DNA of 64,000 nt from Clostridium sp. (GCA_018362895.1 JAHALR010000001.1:279925-343924); one strand, 5' to 3'. Shown: positions 46,430 through 55,306, counted from the first letter of the stretch. The notes: generated from the letters alone by a model not told the origin. Made by a program: numbers and translations.

Positions 46430-47512
46430 TTAAAAACCATACTTGCTTTCAGCAATTTTTTTCAATTCATCAGCAAGATCACCCTCTTTTATTTTGACTG
46501 TTTTCTTTAACGTTGTATTTTGACCAAAAGTTTCGTTTAACTCTTCCAGCTCTGGCTCTTTTTCATTTTCTTTTTCTACAATTATTCCAAGAAAGTTTAA
46601 ATCTTCTATATTATCTTTTTCAAAAGAATCAATATATGACAACGGATTCAACATATCAACGTCATTTTTTCCATCACCCGCTACAATAACTATGTCAGTA
46701 TCGTCTATTGTCTTTATTCTTTCTTTTATATCATAGTTTTTTGAGAGAGGTTGTTCATCAATCACCGGCATAAACATCATCGAACGATATTTGTGACATT
46801 CATGGTCAATTGATTTTTCTTTTAAAACATAATTAATATTATTTTCTTTTAAATAAGATTGAAGGGAATTTTTAACTGAATCATATTTTTCCTGAGGTAT
46901 TTCATCAACAAACCCGAGAAATAATTTCATTTTTCCTACATCTCTCACAAGAACAGTATTTTCTGAGATTTTTTCAGGAGAAGAAAAAACCGAATATTTT
47001 CCGTATTTTTCCGCAGAAAGCGTAGATCCGCACTCCAGTGGTTCAAGCCCATTTCCCTTGATAATATCTAAGGCTTTTTTATTAATATCGTATTTATTCC
47101 ATCCTGTTTTTGCTGATATTTTATGATTTCTTATTTCATTGCTTTTTATAAACGGATAATCATCTTTAATGCTTTTATCTTTTAGAATTTCATCAGAACC
47201 TTCTTTGGTAAAAACAGACTCAGCTTCAGGAAACACTATACCCTGTTTTTTATACAAATCATACATAAGTCTAAGCTCGTCATTTGTCCTGCCTGTTGTA
47301 ATAAACAGTGTCATATCTTTATACTTTTTCAACAATTCATTTATCAATTCAAAATTATATTTTGCTTTCTCAAGTTTCTGTCTATCTTGTGCATAAAAAA
47401 CATCACCTGTTGTATTAGGTGAAATCGTCCTATCAAAATCACTGTAAACATATATTTTGTTTTTTCCAAAATTCTGATTTATATGATAAGAAAAAATACT
47501 TCCTACTTTCAA
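46430..47512 (-). CDS. HAD-superfamily phosphatase (sucrose-phosphatase/Cof type) with short N-terminal extension
   Basis: 360 residues. Motif I is YVYSDFDRTISPN (DxDxT), an early TTGRTND matches motif II, and motif IV is VAGDGKNDVDML. The layout resembles Cof-type or sucrose-6-phosphate phosphatase HADs, with a cap between. The sugar-phosphate substrate is not known. An 18-residue extension with NQNFGKNK precedes the catalytic domain. Converges with the 651-residue gene, with a 2-bp gap. Confidence 0.75.
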   Translation of the reverse strand: MKVGSIFSYHINQNFGKNKIYVYSDFDRTISPNTTGDVFYAQDRQKLEKAKYNFELINELLKKYKDMTLFITTGRTNDELRLMYDLYKKQGIVFPEAESVFTKEGSDEILKDKSIKDDYPFIKSNEIRNHKISAKTGWNKYDINKKALDIIKGNGLEPLECGSTLSAEKYGKYSVFSSPEKISENTVLVRDVGKMKLFLGFVDEIPQEKYDSVKNSLQSYLKENNINYVLKEKSIDHECHKYRSMMFMPVIDEQPLSKNYDIKERIKTIDDTDIVIVAGDGKNDVDMLNPLSYIDSFEKDNIEDLNFLGIIVEKENEKEPELEELNETFGQNTTLKKTVKIKEGDLADELKKIAESKYGF

Positions 47513-47668
47513 TATACAAACCTCTTAATTTATACCTGTATTATAAAAACTCTAAAATTATTTTTTTTGTTATTTATTGGTAAAGTATTGTAAATTTTGA
47601 TATTTCAGTATATTAAAAAAAAATATTCAAAGACTTAATACAAATAATTACAACACGGGAGCAAAGAA

Positions 47669-48436
47669 ATGAGATTAAATTCACTAAGTTTCAATTACAC
47701 ACAAACACCCCGATTATCATTGGACAAAAACAATGTAAAATATATAAACTTTTCACATAAGTTACAAGAAGATACCTTTGTAAAAAACAATACCAAACTA
47801 TCCAACAACCCTTTAATTATTGAAGCTAAAAAGGATTTAATGAAACAGGCTAAATATCTTTCTGATAAAAACCTAACAGCAGGATCCGGCGGAAATATCA
47901 GTTCAAGAGCAGGTGACAAAATCCTCATTTCAAAAGCAGGCTCGCTTTTTTCTGACCTAAAAGAAGAAGATATATGTATTATTGATGAAAACGGCAAAGT
48001 TTTTGAAGGTGACAGACCCTCATCCGAAACTCCTATGCATCTGGCTATATACAAAAACAGACCCGATGTAAATTCCGTAATCCATTTTCATCCTGTATAT
48101 GCAACAGTTTATGCTGTTGCAAACAAAACAATGCTGCCCAATATACTTCCTCATACAACAAAACATTTTCATGATTTAAAAGTCGCACCATATGAAAATG
48201 CAGGCAGCGAAGATCTTGCACAAAAAGCAGCAGAAGCATTAGGAAACTCGGAAGCTCTTCTTCTGGGTAACCATGGCGCTATTGTAGTCGGGAAAACTCC
48301 TCAAATAGCCGCAAAAACAGCAGACAGTCTAGAAAATTACGCCCAAATATCATACCTTTTAGAAAACTCTTGCTTCAAAGCAAAACAACTTTCTAAAGAA
48401 AGTGTAGACTATATGATAAATTCTTCCAAAAGATAA
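47669..48436 (+). CDS. Class II aldolase (fuculose/ribulose-phosphate aldolase type) with N-terminal extension
   Basis: 255 residues. The aldolase domain starts near residue 45: GSGGNISSRAGDKILISKAGS (phosphate loop), ETPMHLAIY (catalytic Glu), VIHFHPVYATVYA (zinc His pair), and LGNHGAIVVG (third zinc His). It should split a sugar 1-phosphate to dihydroxyacetone phosphate plus an aldehyde. The ~40-residue N-terminal extension with YINFSHKLQ is not part of the family. The GGGAGC site lies before the ATG. A HAD sugar phosphatase is transcribed divergently. Confidence 0.82.
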   Translation: MRLNSLSFNYTQTPRLSLDKNNVKYINFSHKLQEDTFVKNNTKLSNNPLIIEAKKDLMKQAKYLSDKNLTAGSGGNISSRAGDKILISKAGSLFSDLKEEDICIIDENGKVFEGDRPSSETPMHLAIYKNRPDVNSVIHFHPVYATVYAVANKTMLPNILPHTTKHFHDLKVAPYENAGSEDLAQKAAEALGNSEALLLGNHGAIVVGKTPQIAAKTADSLENYAQISYLLENSCFKAKQLSKESVDYMINSSKR

Positions 48437-48442
48437 ATAAAA

Positions 48443-48470
48443 AAAACCGTAAGTTTTGCTTACGGTTTTT
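48443..48470. terminator. Bidirectional rho-independent terminator
   Basis: AAAACCGTAAG / CTTACGGTTTT stem around a TTTTG loop, flanked by A and T runs on both sides, between the convergent aldolase and pgi genes. Confidence 0.88.
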
Positions 48471-48487
48471 TATTGGTTTTTAATAAA

Positions 48488-49789
48488 TTATTTAGATATT
48501 CTGCCAGGTACAACAACACCGCCTTTAAGGTTCTTCTTATAAAACTCAACGTGTGGCTGCAAAACACTATCCAAAACTTCAGGAAATACAATGTTGTTCA
48601 TAACTTTTTCAACAATTTCCTGATATACAGTGGCAAAAGCTCTTAACTGTGTCATTGCACCTGCGGCTTTTGGAGTAAGCCCCATGCCTTTTGTTGCTGT
48701 TCTTTCAACAAATGTAGCACCTGTTACTTCGTAAGATTTTGTCAAAGCACCGATATAGCTTTCTGCGTTTTCTCTGCAAACACCATTGTCAACAGGAACA
48801 GTCAAAGCAAAAACAAGTTTGTTAGCAGGATTAAAATGAGCTTCAGCACTGTGATGCATTGCATCAGGAACTTTGGCTACCTGTTTTAATGTATCTTTTA
48901 CTGACTCATTTTGCATTTGAGCATGCCAGTAAACAGTATTTTCAAAAATAGCACCCATATATTGATGAACAGAAGCTTCAATTCCATTTAATTTTGCATC
49001 TGCCCAGAAGATACCTTCTTTCAATGCATCATTAAATTCTAAATCATCACAAAGAGAAAGTTTTGACATTTCTTGAGCAGCTTCAAGCATAGCTTTCATA
49101 TCTTCTTTCGCCATACCAGCATAAGCAAGTGTAAATAAAGCATGATCATCAAACGCTGAGAATCTTCCGCCTACATCATCGTGAATAAATAAATCTCCAA
49201 GCCAATTATTTTCAATAGAAGTTCTGCGAAGTTCACTTTTTTCAGAATTACCGTCCGTTACAGCAATAAAATGTTTATTTGCTGATTTTTTAGCTTCTTC
49301 TTCCGATTGCCCCTGAGCTTTGTATGCCTCAATCAACATAGCCAGAACTCTCAAAAATCCGTCTTTTGTTTCAAAAGTTGACCCTGATTTCGACGCAATC
49401 ATAAAATTAGATTTTGTAACATCATTACCTAATCTGTACAAAAATCTTTCAAGGCTGGCAGAATCAACATCTGAATAAAATTCAACAGATTCACCATTTA
49501 CATTCAAACCATTTATTGAAAGCATATGCTCAACAGTGTGTTTTGAACCGCCAATACCCATAACACTTAGTTTTTCAGCATTTGTTGCATTTTTAAGATT
49601 TTGAGCCAATTCATAAATTTCATCTACCCTTTTCAACTGTTCAATAGGCAGATTTACCCAGTTCAAAAATTGACCTTTTTGATTTGCTCTGGATGCAAAT
49701 TCATTTACAAATTCAGAAACTTTTGAAGTGTATTTGTTAAAGTCAACACCGCTAAAGCTTGTTGTGATGTCTGAATTTTTTGTTAACAT
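48488..49789 (-). CDS. pgi: Glucose-6-phosphate isomerase
   Basis: 433 residues. SIS-type sugar-phosphate isomerase with MGIGGSKHTVEHML, SKSGSTFETKDGFL, the HFIAVTDGNSEKSELRR segment, GGRFSAFDDHALF, and SAEAHFNPANK (catalytic His). Interconverts glucose 6-phosphate and fructose 6-phosphate in glycolysis. It is a shorter bacterial form; family identity is clear. Followed upstream-ward by a 67-residue unknown gene on the same strand, probably in one operon. Confidence 0.93.
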   Translation of the reverse strand: MLTKNSDITTSFSGVDFNKYTSKVSEFVNEFASRANQKGQFLNWVNLPIEQLKRVDEIYELAQNLKNATNAEKLSVMGIGGSKHTVEHMLSINGLNVNGESVEFYSDVDSASLERFLYRLGNDVTKSNFMIASKSGSTFETKDGFLRVLAMLIEAYKAQGQSEEEAKKSANKHFIAVTDGNSEKSELRRTSIENNWLGDLFIHDDVGGRFSAFDDHALFTLAYAGMAKEDMKAMLEAAQEMSKLSLCDDLEFNDALKEGIFWADAKLNGIEASVHQYMGAIFENTVYWHAQMQNESVKDTLKQVAKVPDAMHHSAEAHFNPANKLVFALTVPVDNGVCRENAESYIGALTKSYEVTGATFVERTATKGMGLTPKAAGAMTQLRAFATVYQEIVEKVMNNIVFPEVLDSVLQPHVEFYKKNLKGGVVVPGRISK

Positions 49790-49824
49790 AATGTTTTTCT
49801 CCTTCTTATTATCAATTTTTATTT

Positions 49825-50028
49825 CTAGTCACTTTCTGCCACAACATCTGTAAGCAGTTCTCCGTAGCTGTTAAAATGCCCTGTTGTTTCTTCAATAATA
49901 TATTTTAATTCGGGCTTTCCTTCGATTGCTTTTTGTGCACAATCAAAAGCTTCTTCCAAATCTTTAAAATCTCTGATAAGAGTCTTTGTCAAATCAGCAC
50001 CGCGTTTTTGGGTATAAACTTGAAACAT
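49825..50028 (-). CDS. Small conserved-looking hypothetical protein (67 residues)
   Basis: Acidic/basic mixed mini-protein (MFQVYTQKRGADLTKTL...) without membrane segment or known domain. It lies 35 bp upstream of pgi on the same strand, so it likely shares its transcript. Strong AGGAGAAGGAGT site. Confidence 0.6.
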   Translation of the reverse strand: MFQVYTQKRGADLTKTLIRDFKDLEEAFDCAQKAIEGKPELKYIIEETTGHFNSYGELLTDVVAESD

Positions 50029-50054
50029 GTTTTACTCCTTCTCCTTAATCTTAT

Positions 50055-50080
50055 CTTTTGTAATCATAATATTACAAAAG
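50055..50080. repeat. Perfect inverted repeat between porin and small gene
   Basis: CTTTTGTAAT-6 bp-ATTACAAAAG, 10-bp perfect arms. It lies between the end of the porin gene and the start of the 67-residue gene, without a T run after the stem, so it may be an operator or a weak terminator. Confidence 0.6.
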
Positions 50081-50089
50081 GAACAAAAT

Positions 50090-51466
50090 TTATATAAGTA
50101 TCTGAGAGCCAATCATTAATCTGTGAGAATCAACCTTATTGTCATTCTGGCAATACACATAATTGAAAATCAATTTTAACGCCTGTCCTTTTAAATAGTA
50201 ATTTGCACCAAGTGTGTATTCTCTTTGGTTATTATTTCTAACTGTCCTGTCTGGATCAAATTGATCATATCTTGCTAAAACCTCAAGCTTTTTGGTCAAA
50301 TGATATGCAACCGTAACAAAAAGCCCCTGAGATCTTTTATTTGTCAATCCTGAACCACCGTTTGAACCGTTAGCTCTGGCATATTCAAATTTTGTCCAAA
50401 ATCTTTTATATTCATAACCGGCATAAGCACCTGTCAGATAATAATGCATACCATGTTTTTCACCTGATTGTATACCTCCACCCGTAACAAGCTTGCCGTA
50501 TCTACCATCAGTCTTGCCAAGGGGTTTAATATTCATCCAAGCATCAAATTCATGTCCCGGAAAAAATGCAGTAAAATTTGTTGATGAACTGTAAAAGCCC
50601 ATATCATAATCCATAAGAGAATAATCACCACGTACCCGAACTCCGAATTTACGGATATTTGCAAGATTTCTGGAAATTTGTGAGCGATTGATAAAAGCCA
50701 GAGTATAAGGAGATTGTGCACCTTCAATTCCGACTCCGGGACGAGAATTACCTACAAGTATACTTGTATGAGCTATTCTATGCGTTTCAATATACAAATC
50801 TTGAAAAAAAGGTTCCATAAAAGGTAAATGACTGCTACGGTGTGTAGGATCAAGCATTATTCGAAAATTTTCTTTCCCGCCTTTAAATTGACCGTCTATC
50901 AATATATTTATCAACCCAACATCAAATTTTGAATCAGTATCTCCCCTTTCAGGAATTGTTGTAGAAAAATTACTCTGAATAGCTGTCCATATATGAACAT
51001 TTTCAAGAGGACCTTTCTCCATTTTAAAAGTTAATTGGTCTTTTAATAACGCAGCAGGAACATCAGTTCTCTCAATCTCTAAATTATAAACATCTTTTGC
51101 TGTTTTCGAAATAACATCAAAAAGAAAAAATTTAGGAGACGGAGCACCATGCGTAGGATCATAATCAATTATTCCGCTTCTTTGCTGTGTCTTTTCTTCT
51201 GTTTCAACTGTCTCTTTAGGTGCACGAATAAAAGGTCCAGAATGTTTATCTTTATAACGTTTTTTGGGACCGTCAACATATACGCTATTATCGTCTATAT
51301 CAATAACCGGATTGTCATCTTCGTCCACTTCATCAAGAACTGTATCAGAAAAACTCCGTTCATCAGAAGTGTCCAGTGTTATTGCATCTTGCGCAAAAAC
51401 TGCTGTGGGAACAAGCAGAAAAATAATTGCCAGTAATAATCCAATCTTTTTCACAATAAATATCAT
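50090..51466 (-). CDS. OprP/OprO-like outer-membrane porin
   Basis: 458 residues with a signal peptide (ending ...PTAVFA), a low-complexity Asp-rich mature start, and a beta-barrel with the phosphate-selective porin style of C-terminal strands (YTLGANYYLKGQALKLIFNYVY, ending HRLMIGSQILI). It forms a passive channel for anions or other small solutes; selectivity cannot be read here. A promoter with TTGCAA-17 bp-TACAAT lies upstream; there is no Shine-Dalgarno before the ATG. Confidence 0.75.
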   Translation of the reverse strand: MIFIVKKIGLLLAIIFLLVPTAVFAQDAITLDTSDERSFSDTVLDEVDEDDNPVIDIDDNSVYVDGPKKRYKDKHSGPFIRAPKETVETEEKTQQRSGIIDYDPTHGAPSPKFFLFDVISKTAKDVYNLEIERTDVPAALLKDQLTFKMEKGPLENVHIWTAIQSNFSTTIPERGDTDSKFDVGLINILIDGQFKGGKENFRIMLDPTHRSSHLPFMEPFFQDLYIETHRIAHTSILVGNSRPGVGIEGAQSPYTLAFINRSQISRNLANIRKFGVRVRGDYSLMDYDMGFYSSSTNFTAFFPGHEFDAWMNIKPLGKTDGRYGKLVTGGGIQSGEKHGMHYYLTGAYAGYEYKRFWTKFEYARANGSNGGSGLTNKRSQGLFVTVAYHLTKKLEVLARYDQFDPDRTVRNNNQREYTLGANYYLKGQALKLIFNYVYCQNDNKVDSHRLMIGSQILI

Positions 51467-51600
51467 AACTTAATTTTTATTTATTCGTTATTAATGTTTG
51501 TTCGACAAACAGGCAATTGTATTTATAAGTTGTCTGCTTTGCAAGTACTATTTTACTCCAAAAAATAATATGGGTTACAAATTTTTTTTATATTTCATAT

Positions 51601-51951
51601 TTATTCACATACATGTTCAAGAGCTTTTTCAAGAATATCTTTTACGTGGTCATCATTTAAAGAATAATAAACATTTTTTCCTTTTTTATGTGGTTTTACA
51701 AGCTTAGCCGTACGCAGGACTTTGAGTTGGTGCGAAACAGCAGACTTTGTCATATTCAAAAGCACTGCCAAATCTCCGACACACATTTCATTTTCTTCCA
51801 ATGCCCACAAAAGCTGGATTCTTGTACCATCTCCCATAACTTTAAAAAAGTCTGAAAGTTCATACAAAAGATTCATCTCAGGCATATTAGGTCTGACTTT
51901 ATTAACTATATCGATATTAATCGCTTCGCAATCAGATTTTTTGTTATCCAT
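51601..51951 (-). CDS. ArsR/SmtB-family Zn/Cd-sensing repressor
   Basis: 116 residues from the ATG at 51951 (AAGGAG site); earlier in-frame starts are not supported. Winged helix with EMCVGDLAVLLNMTKSAVSHQLKVLRTAKLV. The alpha5 metal site is complete: DDHVKDILEKALEHVCE has the D-x-H...H-x-x-E set of SmtB-type zinc sensors. Divergent from the metal ATPase it should control; TGAACA-type palindromes lie between them. Confidence 0.88.
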   Translation of the reverse strand: MDNKKSDCEAINIDIVNKVRPNMPEMNLLYELSDFFKVMGDGTRIQLLWALEENEMCVGDLAVLLNMTKSAVSHQLKVLRTAKLVKPHKKGKNVYYSLNDDHVKDILEKALEHVCE

Positions 51952-51991
51952 ATTGTCCAAAGCTCCTTCATCAAAGGTAATTTTTGTTTTA

Positions 51992-52115
51992 ATTATACCA
52001 TATATGAACAATTGTTCAACTATATTAAAAAAGGTAACAATATTATACCACAAAGGGTTGACAATTGAATAGTTGTTCAATTATACTAATAATATACAGT
52101 TGAACAATTATTCAA
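51992..52115. promoter_or_regulatory. Divergent arsR / metal-ATPase promoters with three operator palindromes
   Basis: O1 TGAACAATTGTTCA (52005-52018) is a perfect palindrome over the leftward promoter (minus-strand -35 at 52014-52019, TATAAT at 51992-51997). O2 TTGAATAGTTGTTCAA (52065-52080) lies in the spacer of the rightward promoter (TTGACA 52058-52063, TATACT 52082-52087). O3 TTGAACAATTATTCAA (52100-52115) lies just past it. The sites match the SmtB/CadC/ZntR-repressor style of inverted repeat, so apo-repressor would silence both genes and metal would free them. Confidence 0.78.
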
Positions 52116-52133
52116 CAATATGAGGTAATAAAT

Positions 52134-54023
52134 ATGTGCGAACATCACACCCACTGTCATTCTCATTCTCACGAAAATACATCAGAAAGCATCTCATCTG
52201 TTTATAGAATAATTATTGCCATCTTCATTTTCATAACAGGTATGATTCTTCACACATCAGAAATACAAAGGTTTTTGATATTTTTTACAGCATACATTAT
52301 TGCAGGTGGTGATGTCCTTCACACAGCCATAAAAAACATTTTAAATAAAGAATTTTTTGATGAAAATTTTCTTATGAGCATAGCAACCCTAGGTGCTTTC
52401 GGAATAAAAGAATACCCGGAGGCTGTTATGGTAATGATTCTTTACCAGATTGGAGAATATCTTCAGGACAAAGCCGTTGAAAAATCACGCAAATCAATCT
52501 CTGAGCTTATGGACATAAGACCTGATTATGCAAACATTATTGAAAATGGAAAAATATTTAAAAAGTCACCGGAAAACATAAAAATTGGAGAGGTAATAAT
52601 TGTAAAAACAGGAGAAAAAATTCCACTTGACGGTATTGTTATTGAAGGAAAAGCAGCAGTTGATACAGCTGCCCTGACAGGAGAATCATTGCCCAAAACT
52701 CTCAAAACCGGAAGTGAAGCGATCAGCGGCTGTATAAATATTAATGGCGTAATCAAGATAAAAGTAACAAAATCTTTCGGAGAATCAACAGTTTCTAAAA
52801 TCCTTAAACTTGTTGAAAATGCAGGAACAAGAAAAGCAAAAGCAGAAAATTTTATAACAAAATTTGCAAAAATTTATACACCTTCTGTTGTTTTTGGTGC
52901 ACTGACAATGATTATTGTTTCCCCGTTAATTTTTGGAGGAGAATACAGCATGTGGATTCAAAGAGCACTGACCTTCCTTGTTATCTCTTGCCCATGTGCC
53001 CTAGTCATCTCTGTACCGTTGAGTTTTTTTGCAGGAATAGGCGGTGCATCAAAAGCAGGAATATTAATCAAAGGAAGCCACTATCTTGAAGCACTATCAA
53101 AACCGGATACAGTAGTTTTTGACAAAACAGGTACTTTAACCAAAGGTTCATTTGATGTTATAAAAATCGAACCTCAAAATGGATTTTCAAAAGAAGAACT
53201 TTTGAAATACACAGCTATGGCAGAAAATTACTCAAATCACCCCATTGCTGAATCATTAAAAAAAGCTTATTCAAAAACTATCTCTAATGATTTAATCAAA
53301 AACGCAGAAGAAATAGCTGGAAGAGGCGTAAAAGCTTTAATTGAAGATAATGCGGTTATTGCAGGAAATGACAAATTTATGGAGGATAATGGAATAAACT
53401 ACAAAAAAGCTTCTGAAATAGGAACTGTTATTTATACTGCATTAAATGGAATATTTATAGGTTACATTGTAATAGCTGACGAAGTAAAAGCTGACTCTTT
53501 GAAAGCAATTAACAGCTTAAAAAGACTCGGATGCCAAACAATAATGCTCACAGGAGATTCTTTTTCAGCTGCTGATTATATTGCTCAAAACCTCGGTATG
53601 GATAAATTTTATGCAAAACTTTTACCTTCTGGCAAGGTAGAAAAATTAGAAGAAATCATTGAAAAAAAACAAAATGACAAATCTGTTCTCTTCGTCGGAG
53701 ATGGCATTAATGATGCACCTGTATTAACAAGAGCTGATGTAGGAATTGCAATGGGTGCACTCGGTTCAGATGCCGCCATAGAAGCTGCTGATGTAGTTAT
53801 TATGGATGACAAACCATCCAAAATTTCTCTGTCGATTAATATTGCAAGAAGAACAATGAGCATAGTAATACAGAACATATCTTTTGCAATCGGGATAAAG
53901 CTTCTGTTTCTAACATTCGGCGCATTCGGCTTTATAAGTATGTGGGGTGCTGTCTTTGCTGATGTAGGTGTAACTCTTCTTGCTGTAATGAATTCATTGA
54001 GAGCCTTATACGTTAAGCATTGA
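52134..54023 (+). CDS. P1B-type Zn2+/Cd2+/Pb2+-exporting ATPase (ZntA/CadA-like)
   Basis: 629 residues. The N-terminus is a His/Cys-rich tag (MCEHHTHCHSHSHE) in place of the usual heavy-metal-associated domain. Further along: metal-binding SCPCALVIS (CPC in helix 6, about residue 285), phosphorylation DKTGTLTKG (about 328), SNHPIAESL (HP motif), GDGINDAPVL hinge. The last helix pair with FADVGVTLLAVMNSLRAL fits the Zn/Cd (P1B-2) subgroup. Divergent from its ArsR repressor. Confidence 0.93.
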   Translation: MCEHHTHCHSHSHENTSESISSVYRIIIAIFIFITGMILHTSEIQRFLIFFTAYIIAGGDVLHTAIKNILNKEFFDENFLMSIATLGAFGIKEYPEAVMVMILYQIGEYLQDKAVEKSRKSISELMDIRPDYANIIENGKIFKKSPENIKIGEVIIVKTGEKIPLDGIVIEGKAAVDTAALTGESLPKTLKTGSEAISGCININGVIKIKVTKSFGESTVSKILKLVENAGTRKAKAENFITKFAKIYTPSVVFGALTMIIVSPLIFGGEYSMWIQRALTFLVISCPCALVISVPLSFFAGIGGASKAGILIKGSHYLEALSKPDTVVFDKTGTLTKGSFDVIKIEPQNGFSKEELLKYTAMAENYSNHPIAESLKKAYSKTISNDLIKNAEEIAGRGVKALIEDNAVIAGNDKFMEDNGINYKKASEIGTVIYTALNGIFIGYIVIADEVKADSLKAINSLKRLGCQTIMLTGDSFSAADYIAQNLGMDKFYAKLLPSGKVEKLEEIIEKKQNDKSVLFVGDGINDAPVLTRADVGIAMGALGSDAAIEAADVVIMDDKPSKISLSINIARRTMSIVIQNISFAIGIKLLFLTFGAFGFISMWGAVFADVGVTLLAVMNSLRALYVKH

Positions 54024-54054
54024 TTTTTATGACAATATTTTTTAAACTTAAACA

Positions 54055-54669
54055 ATGGATATTTACTTTTTAAAATCCGATATATTTTTAAAACAATTAA
54101 ATGAAGCTATTTTTTTTAAATATAAAAATGAAAAAAAAGAAGCTTGTTCCAAACGTCAAAATGAATATGCACTTGGAAGATTCCTGGTTCATTTTATTTT
54201 GGAACACTATTTTTACATTAATAATCCCCAAATTCTAATTAAAAATAAAAAGCCATACATTGATACCAAAGAGGTTTGTTTCAATATATCTCATACAAAA
54301 AATATTATTGCCGCAGCGTTTGACACAGACGAAATCGGCTTTGACATTGAGTTTATGAAAGACAGAGATTTTTCAAAGATAAATGAAAGATACGGAATTG
54401 CCAAAAGTACAAACGAAAAAGAGTCATTTTACTCGTTTTGGACAGACTATGAAGCGCAAATTAAACTGCAACAACAGAGCTGTTCTTCTTTTTCTTCTCG
54501 ATTTAATACAAACTATTGGCTGAGCATAAAATCAGCAAGAAATATTGATATAGAAAAAGAACTCCATGTGTATGAAATTACATTTTGCAAAGACGGAAAT
54601 ATAAAGAGAGAGCTTCGAGACTTTAACTTATTAAAAAATATCCGGCAGCAACACCCGCCGCAGCCATAG
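54055..54669 (+). CDS. Sfp-type 4'-phosphopantetheinyl transferase
   Basis: 204 residues. The IGFDIEFM motif (magnesium Asp/Glu near residue 97) and FYSFWTDYEAQIKL (the WxxKEA-type motif, here WTDYEA) define the family, and FNISHTKNIIAAAF gives the SHT substrate motif. The lysine of the usual KEA is replaced here by Y-E, so activity should be checked. It would attach phosphopantetheine to the two ACPs of the aryl polyene cluster 15-20 kb away. Its 3' end overlaps the convergent gene by 47 bp. Confidence 0.8.
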   Translation: MDIYFLKSDIFLKQLNEAIFFKYKNEKKEACSKRQNEYALGRFLVHFILEHYFYINNPQILIKNKKPYIDTKEVCFNISHTKNIIAAAFDTDEIGFDIEFMKDRDFSKINERYGIAKSTNEKESFYSFWTDYEAQIKLQQQSCSSFSSRFNTNYWLSIKSARNIDIEKELHVYEITFCKDGNIKRELRDFNLLKNIRQQHPPQP

Positions 54670-55306
54670 CAAAAATAAGCTTCCAAAACCAAGATAGACC
54701 TGATTTCTTTGTTGCTCTTTTCTTTTTAGAAACTACTTTTCCTTTTGTTTTTAATTTCGGTTTTGTTTTTTGTTTTAATTGCTTTTGAGAATTTTTTTCA
54801 GGCTTCTTTTCAAAGCGTGAAACTCTTGCTTTTTCTTCAAGATATTTTTCTTGCAAACTTTTTTTCTTTTTAGTTCCAAGGATCAATAGTTCCTCATCAA
54901 ATTCAAGTTTTAAAAGTCTCTTATCTGTCTTGTCTTTTGCAAGAGCATAATTAATTCCTGCTTCAAAAGCTCTTTGAAGACATTCAAGAGCAGTAAACGC
55001 ATCTTGTTTTGTTTTTAAAGAATGCACTGAAGTATTGCCCTCTCTTTTCAAAAAATAAAGATCATCGATAAATTCTTTTTCTCTGACTGAACCATTGGAT
55101 CTATCTTTCAACGTAGCAAGCATATCATCAAATGTTGAACCTGTTGTTAATTCGGGTTCAAGCATATTTTTACATATATTTTCAGCAAATCGTCTTGTCT
55201 GCGTGATACATTGTTCAAAATATTCATCTCTGTAAAGCTTTTCAGCTTCATTTGCTATTTTAAACAAATTCACATCTGTTTTTTTCAAAAATTCAAAGTT
55301 TGACAT
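54623..55306 (-). CDS. DUF4145/HEPN-like protein with C-terminal membrane anchor
   Basis: 227 residues: an N-terminal helical DUF4145-like domain (about 1-120, with the FLKREGNTSVHS R-x-GN-x3-H motif that is typical of that HEPN branch), a very Lys-rich linker (150-205) and one C-terminal membrane helix (WFWKLIFAMAAAGVAAGYFLIS). The RxGNxxxH site suggests RNase-type activity, but this is inference. The basic linker could bind nucleic acid or the membrane. Confidence 0.62.
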   Translation of the reverse strand: MSNFEFLKKTDVNLFKIANEAEKLYRDEYFEQCITQTRRFAENICKNMLEPELTTGSTFDDMLATLKDRSNGSVREKEFIDDLYFLKREGNTSVHSLKTKQDAFTALECLQRAFEAGINYALAKDKTDKRLLKLEFDEELLILGTKKKKSLQEKYLEEKARVSRFEKKPEKNSQKQLKQKTKPKLKTKGKVVSKKKRATKKSGLSWFWKLIFAMAAAGVAAGYFLIS

